From Pseudisothecium myosuroides (lineage: Eukaryota; Streptophyta; Bryopsida; Hypnales; Lembophyllaceae), in contig OX637295.1 in NCBI GenBank assembly GCA_951799445.1, positions 21,018,001 to 21,082,000 of the forward strand: a stretch of 64,000 nt of DNA, given 5' to 3'. Below, one piece after another: positions 47,823 to 58,540 of this stretch. Both the position numbers and the translations under genes were made by a program. Numbering within the stretch: the first letter of the stretch is position 1; each line of letters opens with the position of its first letter. The notes under the pieces were generated by a model. It was given only the letters and a program-made list of their open reading frames with translations, made no database searches and was not told where the DNA came from.

Positions 47823-48250
47823 ATAAGAAGGCGAAGAATGCAACGCACCGACCTGAAGAGCAGCAAGGGCCACGAAGCAGCGCCGGGAAGCGCCCTGTTG
47901 ACGTCCCTTACGAGGAGGACGACGAAGAAGGGGAACAACGGCAGTGTCGACGCTTGCTTGTATTGAGGAAGAATGCAAGGACGAAGAAGAAGAGGAAGGG
48001 CCTTGCTCTGGAATGTTCGACGTTTGTTCATTTCAGAGTGGGCTCGTGCCGTGTTGGGAAGACTTCGGGAGATATCAGCCTGTTTCGTAGATGTTGCGGA
48101 TCGTCTTGGTTGGGGCTCATCGTGTTTGAACGGTTCTTTTGGTGGCAAGGGAAACTTCGTGGCAGTTGGGGTGAGCGACTGTTGAAGCTTATTTACGGCT
48201 CAGCCACAAATGAGCCTCGTCTTGTGACTTTCTGCGTATCTTCCCTAAAG
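47823..48250 (-). promoter_or_regulatory. 5' leader and upstream region of the reductase gene
   Basis: On the minus strand an ATG at 48031 opens a 75-codon frame rich in Arg, Leu and Pro that overlaps the main ATG in another frame and stops at 47804. It is either an overlapping upstream ORF or the first exon of the spliced alternative. No TATA box is clear. Confidence 0.45.
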
Positions 48251-48258
48251 CCCTTTAT

Positions 48259-48339
48259 TTTATTTTATTTTTTTGACACAAATGAAACGGAATTTCATTG
48301 CAAAGGATAAAATACAAAGACGACCAGCTACAAGTGGCC
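48259..48339 (-). mobile_element. 5'-truncated LINE tail
   Basis: In the minus direction the sequence reads GTCTTTGTATTTTATCCTTT, then TGCAATGAAATTCCGTTT, then an A-rich tail, as in plant LINE 3' ends. It is bounded by a 16-bp direct repeat, CCCTAAAGCCCTTTAT at 48243-48258 and the same with one change at 48340-48355. This is a very short truncated insertion. Confidence 0.75.
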
Positions 48340-48355
48340 CCCTAAAGTCCTTTAT

Positions 48356-51300
48356 GATCTGTGTACACAATCATGGGAGAAATTGGGTGGATCATTCATA
48401 GGTGTCCATACTACAAGCCCAAATTAATAAATTAATAAAAGAAAGATCTCTCAAGATTCTATCAATTTCAGGAGTTTTTGAGAGAAGAAGCTCTCAAAGG
48501 AGAGAGACAAGTATTTGTTGACTTCTTATTTTGACTTTAAAAAATAAAGAAGAGCATCTCTGACATGGGAAAACCTTATTGTACACTCCATGAATTATAG
48601 TCTTGCAATTTTTTAGAACATTCGTCGAAGGGGTAATACTTGGGGAATTGAAAGTGAATATATAAAGGACCATGTCCTTACAAAAATGCAAGATTGAGGG
48701 ATACTTAGAAATAGGCTCTTATACACACCCTATTGGCTTTCTTATTTTTGAAATGGAAAAAATGTTGGAACAAACTATTTATCTCGGATGATAAAATTTG
48801 GAATTTTTGAATTCTCATCTCAAATCAGAGGCCCTAAATTATGTAGGAGACCTTAGGTGATACAAAACTATTAGTCCAAATTAAATAGGGGGGAGTTTTT
48901 AAATCTATATTCACACATGGAAAAGGCTCCTGTAGTCTATTAAGGCATGGCATTTCTACGAATTTTGGAATATAGCGAGAATAAAAATCAATGATATTGC
49001 TTTGTAGTTGAGACTTGATAATAGGTGGTTGTTTGGATGAAAAAAATTCAAAATAGATGACAATTATGATGACTAGGAGACGGATTTTATTCAATATTAA
49101 GATTTATAATAGTAGAATTTGTCATCTAGTAATTTTTGACATTTAGAAAGCAATTAGTCTTAGATTTTATAATAAAAATACATGAGTCCATTGCAAGAAA
49201 AATGATTATCTTGTCTCTTTGCAATTAGTGAATTTTTTTATTTTAGGCAAAGATCAAACGTAGAAAGAGCAACAACAATTGAAATTATAATTTTTGGGGC
49301 AAACTTTGAATTTGCTATGAATTTTTGAAGTGCGTTGTCCAATAATCTAAAAGAGTCACTTGACCCGCAAACCAATATTTAAGTGCATTCCTAATGGTCA
49401 TGTTATTAAAACAAGATGGTTACAAAAGTATTTTTAAAATAGCTACTATTCATCATATTAAAGTACTAGTTTTTTCTTGCAATTTTTCTTCCAAAAGGTA
49501 CACAGAAGTTCCAATTGTGGTCACTATAGTTCAACTCACTCCAATATTGTCACTTATAATAAGGCTTTGAATATTGTCATTATTCTTCTAAATTGTGGCT
49601 CAAATCTCAATTATTAGACATGATTGTATCAATTTTACAAACAAGCCAATATTGAATTTGAGTCAAAATTTTGAAGGCTCATATCACTATAAACCAATCA
49701 CAAGATGACATGAGACACTGTTTCTATAAAAAAATTATTTATTTATGCCAAAAAATTTCTTTTCGTTTAGTATTCAAGAATGTCCATTTTAGGTTGATTG
49801 CATGCCTTTTTTGTGCCCATTCCTAGGATTTTTATTGTAGAGAAAAATATACAACGGATAGTTGATTTTATGACAAATTTGTAATTAGGCATAGGATAAG
49901 TTCAGTTAAATCAACAAACCAAGAATACTAACATTGCGTATAAAAATCCTAATGTAGGAACAACAAATGTACCACTGTAGTTTAGAATAAGTGTAGTCAA
50001 ATCAACATACTAAGAAAACTAACATTCTACACAGAAATCCTACATTTAGGGACAACAAATTAGTGTACAATTATAGTTTTGGATAAGTGTAGCCAAACTA
50101 AGAAAACTAACACTATGTACAAAAATCCTATATTTAGGGACAACAAATGTACAATTGTAGTTTAGATTGTCGACTTTGTGTTGGTGTAGAATAAAAGTTC
50201 CTTCATTCCACTAAGAATATGAAGGTGCGCATGTAATTGCTCAGAAATTAATCAAAAATCATGCAAACCACTTGCAATTTCAGGTAAATCTTTCGCTATA
50301 CAAATTTGACAAAAGTTCCCACATGCTGAAAAATTCAACTCGAAGGCTGAGCATGTTAGAATGTGTGTTTAATTTGCAAAATAGATGGAGAATTATTAGG
50401 CATGATATATATTACCTAGGCAAGGTTTCTCTTATATGCGACAATTGCCGCCTTTTTTAAGGCATAATTGTAAATTAGTGTAGGTTTCTACAAAATTAAT
50501 TTTGAATGGATCTTTTCAAAATTCATATTCAAGGTTTGAAAATGTATCTACTTTGTGGGAATATAATTTTTTCCATCATTAGGTGTGTGAATCAAAAAGT
50601 TGTGTTGCTTGAAATTAGGAAAGAATTTTGGGCAAAGAAGACAACTTGTGCTAAAGCCCTCTTACTATAGCTCCTAAAATTTAGTAAGTATGTAACTAAC
50701 ATGATGTAGCATGCAACTCAAAAACATCCATGTATAAAATAAAAATCTTACTTTGAGAGGAGTCGAAGTTGTTGACCCTATTAAGCAAGACTAAAACAAA
50801 CTTTGCGTAAAACAATTTTTATTGGATCTTATTGGGAGTCAAGAAGGGATTTGAGATTCTCTTTGCATAAATTTTTTGGGACAATATATGAATAAACTAA
50901 AAAGAATTCAAAATGTCCAAAATAGGTGTTTTTCAAAATTATCTGAATCTCTCGTGTTAGAAGACGTTCATTTTAGGCAAGAATGTAAATAAAATAGTTG
51001 TGCAAATAGGTCACAATTAAGTACAATTACTTTATAATGATCATATTTAAAAACAAAGCTATTGCAAGATTCACAAATGTCAAGAAATCAATGTCTACCA
51101 TAATGACATTAATAAAGTTACTAAACAACAATTCAATGGTAAAATGAAATCATAATTTAACATCATAAATCTTAGCTAAAGCATGCATTACACAACATTG
51201 TCCTAGTTGTAGATGTCTCCAAATTAGATGTATGGCAAGACAAAGAGCAAAACATTTTTGCAAATAAAAGTGATACTTCAATGTGCTTTTGAATATAGAG

Positions 51301-54300
51301 ATCTCCATATTCATTACTATTGTAGGTGAGTAAAATGACCATTATGAATACACTTTTTGTTGGTTTTGGGTAGTCTAAAGACTCTTTTGGGTCAATTGGG
51401 TAGCACACTTCAAAAACTCATAGCAAATTTATGCTTTGTCATATAAAGAAATAAATTCAATAGCTCTCCCCATTTTTCACATTTGCCTTTATATAGAATT
51501 AAAAAAAAGAAATTCAACAATGTCAACACTGCAAACCAACTAGTTTGGATTTAGGGTTTGGGATAGGTAGTCATGTTAGTTATTGCATGCCAATTTTTAA
51601 AGATAATGGAAGTGTTTAACGTGCACAAAAAAATCTTTTTTAAACTTTAGAGGATGTCAAAAGTAAGCAACTTCATGAGCAAGATTTCAATTTTTTCAAA
51701 GAAATCATTTTTTAGAAGAATCAAAATCCCAACAACTTCAAAACAAATATTTCCTTCTCTCAATCAAGTAACAAAAAATAAATTTCAAAAAATAAAAGAT
51801 CTCATGAACTTACACTAGAATTTTGGATAATAGTTATAAACTTATTTTAAAATCGCCTTTTTTAGTGCATTGAATGAAAGTTAATATTTTTTTTTGGTTT
51901 GGAACCATACATTATTCTCCAATACTTGTATGAGAATGTGTGGGAAAAAGTTCAACCCATTTAACCTCATAGAGTGCAAGATATAAACATTCAAAGTTAT
52001 TGGAAAAAAATTCACTCCTTGCCTAACTACTTGCCCTTTGTATTATTTTGTACACTGCCCAAGTTGCCCCTAAACTTTTGATATGGGCATCCTATTGGAT
52101 TTATATCTACATTTTTACAAAGCTTACACAATTCTACGTCTTTGGTAAAATTTTCAATGTCATCCATTCAAAACAAGCTTTGTGTGAATCTACTTGAGCC
52201 TTCAAAAAGCTCCACAGGGGTTGATTGTCCTTCAAGGGCCACACTAAAGATAAACAACATGCTTGAAGTCAAATAGTAAGAAACACTGTTGATCTAATAG
52301 CAAGTCTAATAGTCTATCATTCCTAAGTGAACCTTCATTATTACCACTTTTGACACCAATTATGAACATACTTGAAAAAAGATTTTGAATGCTCTTAGAT
52401 TGACATTTTAGAATGAAATGTTTTCCTATCATTTTGATGGAATTGGGTCACAACTATCTACCTTAAAGCATATTCAATGGTCTTGCTTTTAAACCTATTT
52501 TGAATTTTTTTTTAAAGTCAGCAATAAATGCATCAAAATATTCTTTTTTGCATTGTTGTTATTGTTTAGCAACTCCACCAAATGTTGCTATTCATCTTCT
52601 AAATGGTATATTGATATCATCAATGGTAAGATGTTATTTGTTTTTGCACATATGGGAACTTGCCATTGATTGCTAGTTAAAAAAATGAGCTGCACAAGTG
52701 GCACACACAAATAATAAGGTATGTACTACATGCATTGTCAATATTGCCCAAAATGCGATATTTACATTTGGACCAAAAACTGATACAAAAACCTAGATAT
52801 TGATTACACAAAATGTATATTGAATCAAAACATGAGACTCTCTTTAAGAGCCTAATGTTGGCCTAGGGTATTCTAGGTTGAGACAATACTTTGAAAGTTT
52901 ACAATTTATTCATACAGTGTCCAAACAATGCATGCTAAAGTGTGTTGGAATCCCATTGCACTTGCCAATAAGATCAAATAAAATCTAATAAAATTAAAAT
53001 ATATCAATAACTATGCAATCAATTCTAATTATTGGTTATAGGTGCACATTTATTATTTTTAAATATAAATTAATTTTATAAGGCCTTATTGGAAGGTAAA
53101 AAAAGATTCCAACATACATTAACAATTTAGCATGCATTAGATTTGGACCCCATATTAATAGGTTATAAATTTCTAGTGTATTGTCTTTAGGTGTACTAAA
53201 AACCAACACTTGATTCTCATAGACTTTCATTTTCAAATTGTGTACATTTTGTCTAATTAATATCTAAGTAATAAGTAAAAATGTTTTGTTTTGTTCCAAA
53301 AGGTAAAGTATGTTCACCTACAATTGACCTTGTCTAAAATGTGACACCTACATTTGGACTAAAAGGAGTCATTTTTTATAAAAAAAATTGATTAGACAAG
53401 ATGCACACAATTTGAAAATAGAAGTTTATGAGAATTTAGTATTGATTTTAGTACACCTAGAGATCCTATTTTGAAAATTCATAGCTCATTTTTACAATGT
53501 CCAAATAATGTATGATAGTGCATTGGAATTTGCCAACAAGGCCTAAGAGCATCGCCACAGTTACACATAAATTCTTATTTGTCTCATGATGGGTTCCCCA
53601 ATTCTCTTTGTTGATTCCACTTGCCAAGTCTCCACTATGAGGTGGAATATCCAAGACACTTGACAATATGTGGGCTACTATTCATGAAGTCAAGGCCACC
53701 ATTGTTGCTTGGAATGGTAAAATCTCAATAATGAATCCCAAATTTAGGGATACAAAAAGGATGATGAACAATACTAGAGGATTCCGTGCCAAGCTCAATT
53801 TTTGGAGGGACTTCTCAAGAAATTTATCCTTGGCATGTGATCGTAGGGGACCATTCACAACCTAGGCATATAATAAAACTTATAATAAGAGCAAGCTATG
53901 ACCAATGTGACACATTATTGTACATAGGTTTATTACTTTAGAGAGCATTGATTATTAAAAATTCTACTCTAATAGGGGTTTTAAGGGGACCCATACTAAC
54001 AATTGACATTTCACAAATATTTACACGTGTTTACTGGCTATGCATGTTCATTGATTCACTGGTATTTGTTCATAAACACAATTTCACTAGTTATGTTTAG
54101 CATGCATTCATCACTAAGTAAGTTCCTTTAATTTTTTAGTCTCCTTAATATCCCTATTCAGTGTACTATACTAGTAATTAGAGCAGCCAGCTCTTCCATG
54201 TAATAAAAATGTGTTTGCTTTATTAAAATTAGCTTAGGAATAATAATAAATTTATGTTTAATAATAATAACTATGCTCCATTGTAATTAGGGTCAGTTGT

Positions 54301-54312
54301 GGGTGTATAGTA
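48356..54312. other. AT-rich intergenic block
   Basis: About 6 kb without a recognised gene. It contains three roughly 90-bp tandem units at 49895-50164 (word AACATTCTACACAGAAATCC and variants), a foldback at 53082-53550, and a terminus-less relative of the TTAA family at about 51930-52020 (TATGAGAATGTGTGGGAAAA). Short open frames throughout have no recognisable motif. Confidence 0.5.
53082..53550. repeat. Foldback, arms about 170 bp
   Basis: The left arm 53082-53256 pairs with the right arm 53388-53550 (for example CATTTTCAAATTGTGTACAT against CACACAATTTGAAAATAGA, and AGGTGTACTAAAA against TTTTAGTACACCT). A third partial copy lies near 52905-52985. Confidence 0.6.
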
Positions 54313-55135
54313 CAGTGGGGGAACAAAAAAAATTGCCCCATCTTTTTGTTCCCATACAATAGGCATTAGAAGAGATTCGAGGGCAATAAGAGACTGCAAG
54401 TTTCCAGGCCCTGGGAACTCTAGGAACACCTTGGGAACAGTAATCTGACATGGGCGAGATTCAGCCACGTCAAAAAATAATTTTTTAATATATATATTAT
54501 ATTATATTATATTATTTTTTAAATAAAATTTTAATTTCAATTTATTTTTTTAAAATTCTTTTTATATTTTAACCGTTCCCAATAGCGGGAACAACCCTAA
54601 AACAACCCTTTGGAGGCCTCAAATCTCCTCTAATGTTTCTCCTTATTGTACTCCGGAGTAATTAGATTTTGTTATTTGACCCTCACACTAGAACCAACTT
54701 TGTACATTTGGATGTGATGGTACAAATACTTTGAAAAAATCTAATTACAATAAAGAGATATCTATTTTCCAAACTTAGATTATAGTCACCCCAATATTGA
54801 AACCTCTATGGAAAAATTGTGAAACTTTTTTGGAGATGCTTGTTGAAGGAAATATGTGCATATAGATGTTTCCTACATATCTCCGCAATCAATTTCAATA
54901 AATTCATCAACAATGTTTTTCAATGAAATATCATGTATAACCATGAAAATGAAATGAAAAAATTCACCGAAAATGAAGTTTTGCTTTTTTGAAGTTGAAA
55001 TTTGGTATGCATGATCAGGACTATACAGGAATACAATGATGCAAGAGTTGTATAAAAATAATGAAAAATTTGTTTGAAAATGGGGACTCTTGTATGGGAA
55101 CAAAAAGACGGAGCAATTTTTTTGTCCCCCCACTG
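54313..55135. mobile_element. hAT-like TIR element with nested insertion
   Basis: Ends are CAGTGGGGGAACAAAA and, in complement, CAGTGGGGGGACAAAA, with pairing for about 50 bp to TTTTTGTTCCCATACAA. CAGTGG is a common hAT start, but the 8-bp flanks (GTATAGTA, CACATACC) do not match, so the assignment is provisional. It contains the CATTA element 54364-54635 just inside its left TIR. Confidence 0.6.
54364..54635. mobile_element. CATTA-family element, 54.4 kb
   Basis: Left end CATTAGAAGAGATTCGAGGG; right end in complement CATTAGAGGAGATTTGAGGC. Flanking triplets AGG and TTT differ. It carries GCCACGTCA near 54464 and a (TATAT)n run at 54490-54520. Non-coding. Confidence 0.7.
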
Positions 55136-55152
55136 CACATACCTTAGGCCCA

Positions 55153-55286
55153 CTTCACACTATGGCCAACCAAGTCGAGAGGCCGTGGAAGTGAGAGTCC
55201 AAACTTTGGTGAGAGTCCAAAGAAATGGGCAATAAATATGCCCTAAAATTTAGGAATTGGAGCCTTTGGCCAGCCATAGTGTGAAG
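55153..55286. mobile_element. Small MITE
   Basis: Ends CTTCACACTATGGC and GCCATAGTGTGAAG are perfect inverses, 134 bp apart. No matching flank duplication seen. Confidence 0.6.
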
Positions 55287-55591
55287 CCTCCAAAGGCCAA
55301 GCCCAAAGTCCAAACCTCACCCATGTGTCAATTTTTTTCAAGTAAAGGTAAAAAAACATGAGAACGGAGTCCAAAATGGCCTTGGAAAAAAAATCACAGC
55401 ACATGCTCTTATCATCAAACAAGGAATATGAAGGGTATAAATGGAATAAAATGGTGGCATTGATCATTTAAGGGAAGTAGGTTCATTGAATGCAAAGACT
55501 CCCCATCGTAATGGTGGAGACTAGGTTTCAAACCCCAGTGGCGACAAATCACAAGTCACCAGGCCGCTTGTGGCTGGGTTGGTCTCATGTA

Positions 55592-56833
55592 CCCTAGACA
55601 TTTGTTAATGTGTCCTACAAAGTACAAATGCTTAAATGAATTTGAAGTACACATACTTCACTTTGATTTGCTGACTGTTGATTTCTGTAGATTTGGGTTC
55701 AAGGTGCACCTATGTGACAGTTTCAGTGGTCTAGGGAGCTGGCACTTTGAAAACAAAATCATAGAAATTACATACCACATCCGAAAAATCTGTTTTTTTT
55801 TAATATTCATGATTTCCACTCGCCAATACTAAAAAAATATTATATTTAGGAAAAGATGCCTCCAACTATGCTGAATTGCTAATACTTGCAGGATTCATTT
55901 CTGAATGCAATTTTTCAAATTTTTCAATTTTTTTTTCATGGTTTAGTTTATTTTCTAGAACAATCTCACCATTGGGATTTGTGCATTTTAATTCCATCTA
56001 AAATATATGAATATTTTAGATTTTCCTTCTATCTCATACCTACTTCTACTTAACAATTTTTTTAAGAATGATAATTAAGTTTTTTTGAATTTTTTTTCCT
56101 AGACTCTCAACTCAATTCTCCACTGTAAAGATTTAAAGCTCAAAACTCTGTAGTGCAAAAAATTTAAGTTAAAAATGTTTAAAGTCAAAAAATAAAGCCT
56201 CGCAATGTGCTGAAAAACTTGTTTTTTCCACTTTAAACACAAATATCTTGCAATCCGTGTGGTGAAATTTTTTCCACACACTCTCATACTAATTAGGTGT
56301 AAGATCCTATGGTTAGATGTGAAAAAAATAGATTTCAAATTTTTTTACTCTTTGCTATAGATATGGCAGTTTTGAGTATTTTTGGGCAGAAAAAGGCCTT
56401 GGTCCTTTAGGGATTATCTCTGATTTGTTGATGAATTAAGCCAAATGAAATCCCATTTTCTTTCATTTGTGGCTGGTGCAAAAGCATCCTTGCTCCCATT
56501 CCTGAACCCTAGAGGTCCACTAAATGTGTCCCTAGACATTTGTTAATGTGTCCTATAAATGCTTAACTCTAATTTGTTGATGAATTTGAAAGACACATAC
56601 TTCACTCTGATTCACTGACTGCTGATTTCTGCAGATTTCGGTTCAAGGTGCACCTATGTGACAGTTTCAGTGGTCTAGGGAGCCGGCACTTTGAAAACAA
56701 AATCATAGAAATTACATACCACATCCGAAAAATCTAATTTTTTTTTTTGAATATTCATGATTTTCACTCGCTAGTACTTCGAAAATATTATATTTAGGAA
56801 AAGATGCCTCCAACTATGCTAAATTGCTAATAT
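55592..56833 (+). repeat. About 290-bp direct duplication around a TTAA-family relic
   Basis: Segments 55592-55882 and 56531-56833 match closely (AAGGTGCACCTATGTGACAG, GAAATTACATACCACATCCG, AAAAGATGCCTCCAACTATG). Between them, 55885-56412 is an inverted, truncated relative of the TTAA elements: its end reads CCTTTAGGGATTATC at 56402, with TTAT in place of TTAA, and the other end is missing. Confidence 0.75.
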
Positions 56834-56894
56834 TGATGGTTTTGGGTGTTTCCACCCTAAATCACAAGTCAGTGGCCCTAATCACAAGTCACAA

Positions 56895-57028
56895 GTTAGA
56901 AGTGTTTTTTTTTGGGACAAGTGGCGCCAGAAGCCTTTATATCACAGGAGCAAATCTGGAGGGAGGGAGTCGGACTGACGGGCTCAAACCCTCTGACAAG
57001 TGCGAAATTTCGCTCAAAAAATTAACGC
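56895..57028 (-). mobile_element. Possible truncated retroelement with A-tail
   Basis: A nine-T run at 56905-56913 (poly-A on the minus strand) is followed by about 115 bp of GC-rich sequence unlike its surroundings. CAAGTCAGTGGCCCTAATCA occurs at 56865 and 57030. Because that word is itself locally repeated (again near 57061), the target duplication is uncertain. Confidence 0.35.
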
Positions 57029-57600
57029 TGCAAGTCAGTGGCCCTAATCACAAATCACATGTCAGTGGCCCCTCAGGTGTTCCATTTTTGTTGTCAGTGT
57101 GGATTGTGGAGTACATGCCTTTGATCACTGCATTCGACATACCCTGCTTGCGCCCACTGCCACTAACCAGACTGAACTACCAATGGATGAAAACTGGAAG
57201 TCATTCATCCCCACGCGCTCGCTGTGATTAGGGCTTCGTACGTCTCGATGTTCGTTACAATTCTTGCTTTTGCTTGGTGCTTCAATCTCCAAATGCGCAA
57301 GCACAGGAAGTTACCCGGCTCGCAGATTCCGACCCAATACCCTAATGCCAACCCACCCCCCACCTGCAAATTTTTTCAGTAAAAACTGATCCTGCCAATT
57401 TTTTTTTGACGGTTGCAAGCAACATCATCAGTCAATCTTGGAAAGATCATCACCATCCCCACGTCGCCGCTCAATTGCGGAGATGCGAGAGATTCTGGGG
57501 TCCCGGAGTTTGAAGAAAATCGCCTGCTGCATTAGAGCAGGTTGGTAGCCAAAATGCTTTGAGGGAGGAGGAGGTTGTTTGTTCTTCGGATTTGACACAT

Positions 57601-58540
57601 AGGTTTTGCAATTGTTTGTCGATCTTTTGCACTGAAATTCTCGATGTGTAGGTGTGTACGAAACTGACAGTAGGGAAGCAGTAGGTAGCACCGAAGCAGG
57701 AAAGAATGTAGAGAAAGAAACCGGGTCGGTTTTCGTTGGTTATATTGGAATATGTAGGTTTTGCAATCTTTCGCTCTGAATTTCTCGATATGTAGATGTG
57801 TACGAAACTGAAAGTAGGGAAGCAGTAGGTAGCACCGAAGCAGGAAAGAATGTAGAGAAGAAACCGGGTCGGTTTTCGTTGGCTATATTGGAATATGTAG
57901 GTTTTGCAATTTTTTTCGATCTTTTGCACTGAATTTCTCGATGTGTAGATGTGTACGAAACTGACGGTAGGGAAGCAGTAGGTAGCACCGAAGCAGGAAA
58001 GAATGTAGAGGAGAAACCGGGTCGGTTTTCGTTGGTTATGTTGGAATATGTAGGTTTTGCACCTTTTTCGATCTTTTGCACTGAAATTCTCGTTGTGCGG
58101 GGGGTGCTTTCTGGTAAGAACATTCAACATTGGGGAAGCAGGAAGTAAAACCGAAGCAGGAATGAGTGAATGAAGAGTAATGGGGTCGGTTTTCGTTGGT
58201 TAGAGCTAGGGTTACATGTTGGGTACGTATTTTTGCAATTGTTTTCGATTTTTTGCACTGAAATCCTGGACATGCAGGTGCTGTTTTCTTGTAAGAATAA
58301 CCAACATTAGAGAAGCAGTAGCTAGCACCGAAGTCGGAATGAGTTCAAAAAGAGAAATGGGGTCGTTTTTAAGTGAGTGTATTTCGGATATGTAGGTCTT
58401 GCAATTGTTTTTCGATCTTTTGCACTGAAATCCTGGACATGCAGGTGCTTCTTTCTTGTAAGAACAATCGACATTCTTGAGAAGAAATGGGAAGTGCCGA
58501 AGGTGCAGGAGGGAAGAGTGCAGAAGAGAAATGGTGGGAC
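57601..58540 (+). repeat. Six-unit tandem array ending in a gene's start region
   Basis: Units of about 143-173 bp start at 57601, 57756, 57899, 58052, about 58225 and 58394. Shared words: TTTTGCACTGAAATTCTCG, GGGAAGCAGTAGGTAGCACC, AACCGGGTCGGTTTTCGTTG. The sixth unit contains the start codon and first codons of the following gene: GAGAAGAAATGGGAAGTGCC aligns with GAGAAGCAGTAGCTAGCACC of unit five, followed in both by CGAAG and later AGAGAAATGG. Only the last unit keeps the ATG. Confidence 0.85.

Noticed and set aside
55515..55560. Possible tRNA T-arm (GGTTTCAAACCCC)
   Set aside because: No acceptor, D or anticodon stems could be folded around it.
57471..58130. 219-codon minus-strand open frame with four repeated peptide blocks
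   Set aside because: It is the translation of the tandem array at 57601-58540 in an antisense frame. The repeat period explains the repeats; it has no ATG-anchored gene structure and no known domain.
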